Below the pieces are notes generated by a model. It ran no database searches and had not been told where the DNA came from. It worked only from the letters and a program-made list of their open reading frames with translations. A program made the translations under genes and the position numbers. Shown in pieces: positions 1 through 6,746 of a stretch of DNA of 7,775 bases; the first letter of the stretch is position 1, and each line of letters begins with the position of its first letter. The DNA is from an uncultured Pedobacter sp. (GTDB lineage Bacteria > Bacteroidota > Bacteroidia > Sphingobacteriales > Sphingobacteriaceae): the NCBI GenBank assembly GCA_946478755.1, contig CAMLDJ010000263.1:1-7775 (forward strand). Direction: 5' to 3'.

Positions 1-728
1 AAGGTACAGGTTGCGGGTACCACATTGTGCTGTGAACCTGCATTAATAATGGTAACTGACATTTTTAAAGGGCCAAACATTTCAGATACCTTTGAAAAGC
101 GATAATTGCGAAACCAATCGATATCTTTCAATGCTTTATAAATGGCATTGTCACCCTCTTCCCGTGCAGCATGCCCGGCTTTTCCGTGCGAAGTACAATC
201 CAGTACCAGCAGGCCCCGCTCTGCAATAGCCAGGTTCATTTGAGTGGGTTCGCCGACAATGGCAAACTCCAGTTCTCCCAGGTCTGGAAGTACACACTCC
301 AGGCCATTATTACCAGAGATCTCTTCTTCAGCTGTTGTGGCCAGACAGATGTTATAGGCAAGGCCTTCGGCTTCATAGTAAAATAAAAACGTAGCAATAA
401 GTGATACCAGGCACCCTCCTGCGTCATTACTGCCCAAGCCATATAATTTGCCATCTTCCGTTGCTGCATCATAAGGATCACGTGTGTAGCCGGAATTCGG
501 CTTCACCGTATCGTGATGAGAATTTAGCAGCACTGTTGGCTTAACCGCATCAAAATGCTTATTGTAAGCCCATATGTTATTTAGCTTACGGTTTGTTTTT
601 ATATTTCGCTGCTGCAGGAAATGTTCAATTGCATCAGCGGTCTTATCTTCTTCCCTGCTAAAGGACTGGATACTGATCAATTGTTTCAACAACGCTAAAC
701 TATCTTTTTGCAGTTGCGCGATCATCAT
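1..728 (-). CDS. argE: ArgE-type M20 family N-acyl amino acid deacylase (3'-truncated by window edge)
   Basis: This is a zinc-dependent M20 amidohydrolase that should remove the N-acyl group from acyl-citrulline (or acyl-ornithine) in the cytoplasm. The first 242 codons are present and the frame is still open at base 1. Visible family features are an H-x-D metal/catalytic motif in NSHHDTV (H71, D73), the bridging Asp in GSNDAGG (D102), a catalytic/metal Glu pair in TAEEEISG (E135/E136), VGEPT with a metal-type Glu (E160), and the lid/dimerisation domain from about residue 175 to NVVPATC near 235-241. The C-terminal metal His lies outside the window. The start is ATG 728, with a second ATG immediately after it. 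It begins 1 bp after the proC stop (TAA-T-ATG-ATG), so translation is probably coupled. Because the neighbouring carbamoyltransferase looks succinyl-specific, the substrate here may be N-succinylcitrulline. DapE-like succinyl-diaminopimelate desuccinylase is the main alternative, made less likely by the operon. Confidence 0.88.
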   Translation of the reverse strand, partial: MMIAQLQKDSLALLKQLISIQSFSREEDKTADAIEHFLQQRNIKTNRKLNNIWAYNKHFDAVKPTVLLNSHHDTVKPNSGYTRDPYDAATEDGKLYGLGSNDAGGCLVSLIATFLFYYEAEGLAYNICLATTAEEEISGNNGLECVLPDLGELEFAIVGEPTQMNLAIAERGLLVLDCTSHGKAGHAAREEGDNAIYKALKDIDWFRNYRFSKVSEMFGPLKMSVTIINAGSQHNVVPATCT

Positions 729-729
729 A

Positions 730-1548
730 TTATTCTTTTGTATATAAAGCTCCTGCTTTAATTGCAGACAGCTTAATTCCCTTTATTAAGGAGGAGCTAA
801 AGCCATTATGCTCCATTTCGTTCAGTCCTGCTATTGTACAGCCTTTAGGCGATGTTACTTTATCGATTTCCTGTTCCGGATGCGATTGCATCAACAGGAG
901 CAGATCAGCCGCGCCTTTGGCCGTTTGGACGGCCATTTTTAGGGCTTCATCAGCATGGAAACCAATCTCTACCCCACCTTGCGACGCGGCTCGGATGGCC
1001 CTTAAAAAGAAGGCAATGCCACAGGCACACAAAGCAGTGGCAGAAGTCATCAGGTCTTCATTTATTTTAACGACAGCACCCACCGTTTCAAACATACGGA
1101 TTACTTCCGCTACGTTCTCCGCTGTTGCGTTATCAGTCGCCACACAAGTCATTGATTGTCCAATCGCTATTGCTGTATTGGGCATTGCCCGGACAACCTG
1201 TACGTTTTCTCCGAGTTTATTTCTAACGTCAGCACAGCTTACTCCCGAAGCCACGGAAATAAATACCTGCTTGCTCGCATCAACAACCTGCTCGATCTGT
1301 GCCAGCAAATGGTTTAATTGTTGCGGCAATACCGCTAAAACTATAATATCTGCATCAGCGACTACCGCTGCATTGTCGCCGCTAACCACAAAACCCTGTT
1401 CAGCCAATGCGGCTAAGCCCGAGACATTTCTTCTTGTCAAACTGATCTGACCTGGCTCAGCATAACTGGATTTAACCAGCCCTTTGGCCAGAGAAATACC
1501 AATGTTCCCGCTTCCCAAAATGGCAATCCTGCCTTTAAACTTGTTCAT
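730..1548 (-). CDS. proC: Pyrroline-5-carboxylate reductase
   Basis: This cytoplasmic enzyme reduces 1-pyrroline-5-carboxylate to L-proline with NAD(P)H. The 272-aa length is normal for ProC. The N-terminal Rossmann fold carries GSGNIG at residues 12-17 and a basic LTRRN segment at 37-41, which suits NADPH binding. AMPNTAIAIG (121-130) matches the family MPN-x-P region. The C-terminal dimerisation domain shows the QTAKGAA helix (208-214) and the VTSPKGCTIAGL signature (231-242). Two signature positions differ from the textbook enzyme: SGSGPA(Y/F) reads CACGIAF (174-180), and SPGGTT reads SPKGCT. I recall similar variants in Bacteroidota ProC proteins, so this is more likely a lineage form than decay. 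It starts 2 bp after the argB stop and ends 1 bp before argE. Its place inside an arginine operon suggests shared control of proline and arginine synthesis from glutamate, but a paralogue with another imine substrate cannot be excluded. Confidence 0.9.
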   Translation of the reverse strand: MNKFKGRIAILGSGNIGISLAKGLVKSSYAEPGQISLTRRNVSGLAALAEQGFVVSGDNAAVVADADIIVLAVLPQQLNHLLAQIEQVVDASKQVFISVASGVSCADVRNKLGENVQVVRAMPNTAIAIGQSMTCVATDNATAENVAEVIRMFETVGAVVKINEDLMTSATALCACGIAFFLRAIRAASQGGVEIGFHADEALKMAVQTAKGAADLLLLMQSHPEQEIDKVTSPKGCTIAGLNEMEHNGFSSSLIKGIKLSAIKAGALYTKE

Positions 1549-1550
1549 AA

Positions 1551-2339
1551 TTACTTGATTAATCTGGTTCCGAAATTGTCTCCACTAATTTGGGGTAATT
1601 CATCGGCCTTTCCAATATATACAGCCGATACGCCACTTTTTATCGCTTCAAAAGCATTGTGCAATTTAGGGATCATTCCTCCCGAAACCACACCTTCATT
1701 TTTTAAAATTTCAAATTGCTCCATCCTGATCTCGCTCACCAGTGAAGTGTGATCATCTATGTTCCGCATCACTCCCCGCATTTCAAAACAATAGATCAGC
1801 GAAGTTTCATAGAAGGCCGACATGGCTACGGCCACTGCGGAAGCGATGGTATCTGCATTCGTGTTTAGAAGCTGGGTATCCCCATCATGGGTAATGGCGC
1901 AAAGGACCGGCACCATCCCTGCATTCAGCAGACTACTTAGCGTCCCGGTGGATACAGATGAAGCATCCAGATCCCCTACGTAGCCATAATCAACTTCCTT
2001 CACCGGGCGTTTTACCGCTTTGATCACGTTTCCGTCCGCACCCGTAAGTCCGATTGCGTTGCAGCCTTTTGCCTGCAACTGTGCAACCATGTTTTTGTTG
2101 ATCAGACCAGCGTATACCATGGTTACGATGCGAAGTGTTTCTATATCTGTAATACGCCTGCCCTCAACCATCTTTGCTTCTACCCCAAGCGACACACCCA
2201 GTTCTGTAGCGATCTTTCCACCACCATGAATTAAAATCTTATCGCCCGGAAGTGCGGTGAAATCCAGTAAAAACTGATGCAGTTTTTCTGAGTTGTCAAT
2301 TACATTTCCACCAATTTTAATTACACTTAGTTTCTTCAT
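1551..2339 (-). CDS. argB: Acetyl/succinylglutamate kinase (amino acid kinase family)
   Basis: This enzyme phosphorylates the gamma-carboxylate of N-acylglutamate with ATP, the second step of the pathway. Kinase-fold landmarks are the catalytic Lys in VIKIGGN (K8), the substrate/phosphate glycine loop HGGGK (38-42), the acyl-glutamate-contacting Arg region GRRITD (60-65), the nucleotide-site Asp in NTNADTIA (D163), and the second catalytic Lys in SGGMIPKL (K225). At 262 aa it starts directly at the first strand, with no N-terminal helix extension. In this family that resembles the short, arginine-insensitive dimeric E. coli type rather than arginine-inhibited hexamers, so feedback may act elsewhere. 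The usual TDVxGV nucleotide-region motif reads CFEMRGV (184-190), which I recall as a Bacteroidota form. The ATG lies 1 bp after the argF' stop. Acyl specificity (acetyl or succinyl) cannot be read from the sequence. Confidence 0.93.
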   Translation of the reverse strand: MKKLSVIKIGGNVIDNSEKLHQFLLDFTALPGDKILIHGGGKIATELGVSLGVEAKMVEGRRITDIETLRIVTMVYAGLINKNMVAQLQAKGCNAIGLTGADGNVIKAVKRPVKEVDYGYVGDLDASSVSTGTLSSLLNAGMVPVLCAITHDGDTQLLNTNADTIASAVAVAMSAFYETSLIYCFEMRGVMRNIDDHTSLVSEIRMEQFEILKNEGVVSGGMIPKLHNAFEAIKSGVSAVYIGKADELPQISGDNFGTRLIK

Positions 2340-2340
2340 C

Positions 2341-3303
2341 TTACAAGCTTTCTAACATTTGCTTTAACACAGCCTGGGCCGCCCAGAGACGGTTCCCTGC
2401 TTCGTGAATAACCAGAGAGTTGGGCCCGTCTAATATTTCTGAAGACAGCTCCAGGTCGCGGCGAACAGGCAGGCAATGCATTACCTTAGCATTGTTGGTG
2501 CCTTTTAATTTGTCATTATTTAACATCCAGCCTTCAGGATAGGTAAGTACTTTACCATATTCCTGATAGCTGGACCAATTTTTCACATAAATATAATCTG
2601 CGCCGGTCAAAGCCTCATCAAGATTATGCGTAATGTAAGCCCCCGGGGTAAAATCCGCGCTTAACTCATAGCCTTTAGGCTGTGCAATCGTAAAATCAAG
2701 CATCCCTTCCTGCTGGGCTTTGCACATCCATTCGGCAAAGGAATTCGGCACCGCCTGTGGTAAGGCTTTGATGTGTGGCGCCCAGGCTAGAACGACTTTA
2801 GGTTTACTGGCTGCAGTCCAGGTTTCTTTGATTGTCACCAGATCAGCCAAACTCTGTAAAGGGTGACGGGTAGCACTCTCTAAACTCAATACAGGAACCT
2901 TGCAATATTTTATAAATTTATTGAAGAAGTCTTCATTATAGTCTTCATCCCGGTTTACCAGTTTAGGAAAAGAGCGTAAGCCCAGTACATCACAATACTG
3001 TCCCATCACGGCCGCCGCTTCACGGATGTGTTCCACAGTTGTGCCGTTCATCACTACGCCATCTTGTGTTTCCAGTGCCCAGCCCTCCTTATCCATGTTC
3101 ATCACCATGACATTCATCCCTAAGTTCAGTGCCGCCTTTTGCGTACTTAAACGGGTGCGCAAACTTGGGTTTAAAAAAACAAGACCAAGGGTCTTGTTTT
3201 TGCCCAGGTGCTGATGAGCATAGGGGCTTTCCTTTAGTGCCAATGCGTCTTTAACCAATTGGCTGATGTCCTGAACATCATTTACTGAGGTGAATTGGTT
3301 CAT
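2341..3303 (-). CDS. argF': N-acylornithine carbamoyltransferase, probably N-succinylornithine-specific
   Basis: This enzyme transfers carbamoyl from carbamoyl phosphate to an N-acylated ornithine, giving N-acyl-citrulline. The 320-aa protein carries the family variants SLRTR (47-51, versus STRTR in ornithine carbamoyltransferase), HPLQ (147-150) and HCLPVRR (276-282). It also has a proline-containing loop PHIKALPQAVPNS (176-188), which corresponds to the knot-forming loop of acetyl/succinylornithine carbamoyltransferases. GW (74-75) and the stretch to residue 90 align without gaps to Bacteroides fragilis succinylornithine transcarbamylase as I remember it. The specificity position, Pro90 in that enzyme and Glu92 in Xanthomonas acetylornithine carbamoyltransferase, is Val90 here (NGTTVEH). 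Published swaps of Glu92 to Val, Ala, Ser or Pro gave succinylornithine activity, so succinyl specificity is inferred. The ATGA start overlaps the argD stop by 4 bp, which indicates translational coupling. Calling it plain ArgF ornithine carbamoyltransferase would be wrong. Confidence 0.93.
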   Translation of the reverse strand: MNQFTSVNDVQDISQLVKDALALKESPYAHQHLGKNKTLGLVFLNPSLRTRLSTQKAALNLGMNVMVMNMDKEGWALETQDGVVMNGTTVEHIREAAAVMGQYCDVLGLRSFPKLVNRDEDYNEDFFNKFIKYCKVPVLSLESATRHPLQSLADLVTIKETWTAASKPKVVLAWAPHIKALPQAVPNSFAEWMCKAQQEGMLDFTIAQPKGYELSADFTPGAYITHNLDEALTGADYIYVKNWSSYQEYGKVLTYPEGWMLNNDKLKGTNNAKVMHCLPVRRDLELSSEILDGPNSLVIHEAGNRLWAAQAVLKQMLESL

Positions 3304-4433
3304 CCTTTTAAAGCGGTTTTAAAGTCATTTAAAAATCTGTCTGCCTGATCCTTAGTTAAATTTAAAGCGGGCAGTAATCTGATCACGTTAGGCTTTGCCT
3401 CTCCCGTAAAGATCTTATATTTAAATAAAAGGTCCTTTTTTACATTAGGCATGCGCTCTGGCAAGACAATCCCTATCATTAAGCCACGTCCACGCACTTC
3501 AGTTAATCCTTCTATTTTTTTGAGTTCGCTGATCAGATATGCACCAACCTGCTCTGCATTTTCAAGCAGGTTGTCCTGATCGATAATTTCCAGAACGGCC
3601 AAAGCCGCAGCACAAGCCAGGTGATTGCCGCCAAAGGTAGTCCCCAGCATACCATGCCATGGCTTAAATTTCGGAGCAATAGAAATACCACCCACCGGAA
3701 AACCGTTACCCATGCCTTTCGCCATGGTATATACATCGGCATCAACACCAGCATAGTCGTGCGAATAAAATTTACCTGTTCTGCCATAGCCACATTGCAC
3801 ACTATCAGCAATGTAAACTGCATTATAGGCATCACAAAGTGAACGGATCTTCTGCAGAAAGTTTGGCGACGCCTCTATAATACCGCCGACACCCTGGATC
3901 CCTTCAATAATCACAGCCGAAATCTCGTTTCCATATTCAGCAAACGCATCGGACAGCGCCGCTTCATCGTTGTGTGGCAGGAAGATTACATTTGTTGTCT
4001 CATTAACGGGTGCAACGATCTTAGGATTGTCCGTCGCCGCAACCGCTAAAGAAGTTCTGCCATGAAAAGCTCCTTTAAAGGCGATAATCTTTTTTCTTCC
4101 GTTGTAAAAAGAGGCCAGTTTTAAGGCGTTCTCATTCGCTTCTGCTCCTGAATTACATAAAAATAACTGGTAGTCCGGCTTACCGGATATTTTCCCCAAT
4201 TTCTCGGCAAGCTGAACCTGTAAGGGGATTTTAACCGAATTGGAGTAAAAACCCACTTTATTCAGCTGATCAGTTAAGCGCTGTACATAATGAGGGTGGG
4301 TATGGCCGATGGAGATCACCGCGTGACCACCATACAGGTCTAAATATTCCTGTCCGTTGGCATCCCATACGGTACTTCCGGATGCTTTTGTAATTTCTAT
4401 ATCGTTAAGTGGATAAACATCGAATAAATTCAT
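3300..4433 (-). CDS. argD: Acetyl/succinylornithine aminotransferase (class III PLP aminotransferase)
   Basis: This enzyme converts N-acyl-glutamate semialdehyde to N-acyl-ornithine with glutamate as amino donor and PLP as cofactor. I start it at ATG 4433 (MNLFDVYPL..., 377 aa). The in-frame ATG 4475 would add 14 residues with no family counterpart, whereas 4433 follows an A-rich tract typical of Bacteroidota starts. Landmarks in 377-aa numbering are LYGGHAV near 35-39, NSGAEAN for the PLP phosphate (94-100), the cofactor-stacking FHGRT (123-127), ADSVQCGYGRTG with the pyridine-N Asp at 210, MAKGMGNGFPVGG with the Schiff-base Lys239, and TTFGGNHLAC around 265-274. The usual D-E-V-Q motif reads D-S-V-Q, so the Glu is replaced by Ser211. 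The TGA stop overlaps the argF' ATG. Enzymes of this family often accept both acetyl and succinyl substrates, which fits a succinyl pathway. Confidence 0.93.
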   Translation of the reverse strand: MNLFDVYPLNDIEITKASGSTVWDANGQEYLDLYGGHAVISIGHTHPHYVQRLTDQLNKVGFYSNSVKIPLQVQLAEKLGKISGKPDYQLFLCNSGAEANENALKLASFYNGRKKIIAFKGAFHGRTSLAVAATDNPKIVAPVNETTNVIFLPHNDEAALSDAFAEYGNEISAVIIEGIQGVGGIIEASPNFLQKIRSLCDAYNAVYIADSVQCGYGRTGKFYSHDYAGVDADVYTMAKGMGNGFPVGGISIAPKFKPWHGMLGTTFGGNHLACAAALAVLEIIDQDNLLENAEQVGAYLISELKKIEGLTEVRGRGLMIGIVLPERMPNVKKDLLFKYKIFTGEAKPNVIRLLPALNLTKDQADRFLNDFKTALKG

Positions 4434-4527
4434 TTTATTTTTTTTTAATTGGTTAAGGATAATGGCTTGAAACATTCCCGGATCTGGTCCGGAGCAACAT
4501 AAGGGAGCAATTGCGCACCGGGTTTAA
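4434..4527 (-). other. argC-argD intergenic spacer with a small inverted repeat
   Basis: This is the longest gap between genes inside the operon (94 bp). Unlike the AT-rich spacers elsewhere it is close to balanced in GC until the A-rich tract that leads into argD. It holds a perfect 5-bp inverted repeat, ccgga-tctgg-tccgg (4478-4492), whose 5-nt loop makes it a weak hairpin. No T-tract follows in the direction of transcription, so it is not a rho-independent terminator. No promoter match is clear. The stretch could serve as an mRNA processing or stability element, or be a remnant of lost sequence. Nothing in it is recognised. Confidence 0.4.
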
Positions 4528-5505
4528 TTAAAACGCCGATGCTTTAAGCCGTAGTCCTGTACCCTCTTCCAATCCAAAAATTAAATTCATATTCTGCACC
4601 GCCTGTCCGCTTGCCCCTTTTAACAGGTTGTCGGTCATGCTGACAATAAAAAGTTTACTGCCATGTTTCTCTACATGTACCAGTCCCTTATTGGTGTTTA
4701 CAACCTGTTTTAGATCAATATTCTTTTTACTGATATGGGTGAAAGGATGTGCCGCATAATAATCTTCATAGAGACGCTGCGCCTCCTCTGCTGTCAGATC
4801 ACTTTCCAGGTAAATGGCCGCCAGAATCCCCCTGGTAAAGTCACCACGCTGTGGGATAAAGTTAATGGTCTGGTCAAAGCCTTCGTCCAGCTTCCTCAGG
4901 CTTTCGCCAATTTCATTCAGATGCTGGTGTCCAAAAGCCTTGTAAACAGAGAGGTTATTGTTACGCCAGCTGAAATGCGAAGTGCCGGACAAACTCTGGC
5001 CTGCACCCGTTGAGCCTGTTGTTGCATTGATGTGTATTTCACTTTTCAACAGGCCTTTTGCTGCAAGGGGCAGTAAACCCAGTTGAATGGTCGTTGCAAA
5101 ACAACCCGGATTAGCAATATAATTTGCTTGCCTTATCTTATCTCTGTTAAGTTCCGGCAAACCGTAGACCCATTTACCGTCTGCATTGGCAGTCAACCTA
5201 AAATCCTGACTTAAATCAATAATCTTAATTCCTTCTGCTATCTCATTCGCTTCCAGAAATTTCTTTGCATCACCATGCCCAACACATAAAAACAACACAT
5301 CAATATCAGCAGAAAGCTCATCTGTAAAACGAAGTTCTGTATCTCCTAAAAGGTCGGTATGCACATCAGAGATCAGGTTTCCTGCGTTGCTGTTGCTGTG
5401 GACAAATTTAATCTCCACAGCTGGATGGTTGATCAGGATGCGGAGCATTTCACCCCCGGTGTACCCGGCGCCACCAACTATACCTGCCTTAACCTTCATG
5501 ATCAT
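4528..5505 (-). CDS. argC: N-acetyl(succinyl)-gamma-glutamyl-phosphate reductase
   Basis: This NADPH-dependent enzyme reduces N-acyl-glutamyl phosphate to the semialdehyde, the third step of the pathway. The 325-aa protein is of the short ArgC type. The nucleotide-binding motif GGAGYTGGE spans residues 11-19. The catalytic Cys sits in NPGCFATT (C135). The substrate/catalytic His region is FGHQHLNEIG (191-200). FIPQRGDFTRGI (216-227) and KGASGQAVQNMN (296-307) are conserved ArgC segments. The start is ambiguous: ATG 5505 and ATG 5499 are in frame (Met-Ile-Met). The second gives the more typical N-terminus, and the first is kept here as the longest form. Either start lies inside the 3' end of argG, an overlap of 17 or 11 bp, so translation is probably coupled. 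No residue lining the acyl pocket can be used to separate acetyl from succinyl substrates. Confidence 0.94.
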   Translation of the reverse strand: MIMKVKAGIVGGAGYTGGEMLRILINHPAVEIKFVHSNSNAGNLISDVHTDLLGDTELRFTDELSADIDVLFLCVGHGDAKKFLEANEIAEGIKIIDLSQDFRLTANADGKWVYGLPELNRDKIRQANYIANPGCFATTIQLGLLPLAAKGLLKSEIHINATTGSTGAGQSLSGTSHFSWRNNNLSVYKAFGHQHLNEIGESLRKLDEGFDQTINFIPQRGDFTRGILAAIYLESDLTAEEAQRLYEDYYAAHPFTHISKKNIDLKQVVNTNKGLVHVEKHGSKLFIVSMTDNLLKGASGQAVQNMNLIFGLEEGTGLRLKASAF

Positions 5506-6682
5506 TCACTTTATGCCAGATCATTACCTGGTTGCCAAAAATTCTAGAGAATCCTTTCACATCCTCACCACTCCATGCGTTGTTCATTTCCCCATAACTG
5601 CCAAATTTGTTGCTCATTAAATCATGCGCTGATTCAATGCCTATGATGTTGAAACGATAAGGCAATAACTCAACAAAGACTTTTCCGCTAACTACTTTCT
5701 GAGTATCGGTCAGGAAGGCTTCGATGTTGCGCATAATGGGATCATGGAACTGTCCTTCATGCAGCCAGTTGCCATAGAAACCCGACAATTGTTCTTTCCA
5801 GGAAAGCTGCCATTTGGTTAAGGTGTGCTTTTCCAGGGTATGATGTGCTTTGATAATTACAATTGGGGCAGCAGCCTCAAAACCTACGCGTCCCTTTATA
5901 CCAATAATGGTGTCACCAACATGGATATCCCTGCCAATGCCATAAGGCTGGGCAATGGCCTGCAGCTTTTGGATTGCAACAACAGGTGCGAAGGTTTCAC
6001 CGTCAATACCCACCAGCTCGCCTTTTTCAAATTTCAGTTCCAGCTTACGTGGCTTGCTTTCTGACACCTGTGTAGGCCATGCTTCTTCCGGCAGGGTCTC
6101 ATGCGAGGTCAGCGTTTCTTTTCCGCCAACGGAAGTTCCCCATAAGCCTTTATTGATGGAGTATCTCGCTTTTTCAGCACTGTACTCAACACCATGTGCA
6201 TTCAAATATTCAATTTCCGCTTCGCGGGATAATTTTAAATCTCTTATTGGCGTAATGATCTCTACATCAGGAATGATAATATTAAAGATCATATCAAAAC
6301 GCACCTGATCATTTCCGGCCCCTGTACTGCCATGAGCAACATAGTCAGCACCAATCTTTTTAACGTAATTGGCAATAGCTGTTGCCTGGCTTACGCGTTC
6401 CGCACTAACAGAAAGTGGGTAAGTGGCATTTTTTAGTACATTGCCAAATACCAGATATTTAATACAGCTGTTATAATAGTTTATAGTTTCATCCACTACC
6501 GCATGAGAAGCAACACCAAGCGCATAAGCACGCTTTTCTATTTCCTTGAGCTCCTCCTCAGAAAATCCACCTGTATTTACAATAACAGAATGTACCTCTA
6601 GTCCGCGGTCCTGAGCAAGGTAAATACAACAAAACGAGGTGTCCAAACCTCCGCTAAACGCTAAAACAACTTTCTTCTTCAT
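5489..6682 (-). CDS. argG: Argininosuccinate synthase, Bacteroidota-type
   Basis: This enzyme condenses citrulline with aspartate, using ATP to AMP and pyrophosphate, to give argininosuccinate. It is the penultimate step of arginine synthesis and acts on free citrulline after deacylation. The 397-aa length is normal. The N-terminal PP-loop ATP pyrophosphatase motif is FSGGLDTS (9-16). HGSTGAGNDQVRF (118-130) is the ATP/aspartate-binding signature, close to the classical HG-x-TGKGNDQVRF. YSINKGLWGTSVGGKE (174-189) matches the citrulline-binding segment. The C-terminal part (from about 280) carries the tetramerisation region. The sequence is noticeably divergent from proteobacterial and Bacillus ArgG, as expected in this phylum. 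The start is ATG 6682, preceded by an A-rich tract and separated by 64 bp from the upstream acyltransferase gene. The TAA stop lies inside argC. Confidence 0.95.
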   Translation of the reverse strand: MKKKVVLAFSGGLDTSFCCIYLAQDRGLEVHSVIVNTGGFSEEELKEIEKRAYALGVASHAVVDETINYYNSCIKYLVFGNVLKNATYPLSVSAERVSQATAIANYVKKIGADYVAHGSTGAGNDQVRFDMIFNIIIPDVEIITPIRDLKLSREAEIEYLNAHGVEYSAEKARYSINKGLWGTSVGGKETLTSHETLPEEAWPTQVSESKPRKLELKFEKGELVGIDGETFAPVVAIQKLQAIAQPYGIGRDIHVGDTIIGIKGRVGFEAAAPIVIIKAHHTLEKHTLTKWQLSWKEQLSGFYGNWLHEGQFHDPIMRNIEAFLTDTQKVVSGKVFVELLPYRFNIIGIESAHDLMSNKFGSYGEMNNAWSGEDVKGFSRIFGNQVMIWHKVNDHEG

Positions 6683-6746
6683 CTTTATTTACTTTTTTGT
6701 TGGTATGAAGGCGCCTTTGATCGGGTTCTTCATCTTGATATAACAG

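Noticed and set aside
236..481. 81-codon minus-strand frame in the first 500 bases
   Set aside because: It is out of frame with the M20 deacylase, whose frame is open from 728 to the edge and shows all expected metal motifs. This frame's Met/Trp-rich translation has none.
917..1450. 177-codon plus-strand open frame
   Set aside because: It lies antisense to proC, which has clear family motifs along its whole length. The translation is low-complexity Ala/Thr-rich with no recognisable domain.
2341..3303. Annotation as ordinary ornithine carbamoyltransferase (ArgF)
   Set aside because: SLRTR, the knot-type proline loop and the HPLQ/HCLPVRR variants place it with the acetyl/succinylornithine carbamoyltransferases.
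3533..3835. 100-codon minus-strand frame inside argD
   Set aside because: Same strand but a different frame from argD, whose PLP-Lys and cofactor motifs occupy the same bases in its own frame.
4434..4475. Upstream argD start at ATG 4475
   Set aside because: It would add 14 residues (MFQAIILNQLKKNK) without a family counterpart. MNLFDVYPL at 4433 matches the usual ArgD N-terminus in this phylum and follows an A-rich tract.
5955..6308. 117-codon plus-strand open frame
   Set aside because: It is antisense to the conserved middle of argG and reads as a Ser-rich shadow with no family features.
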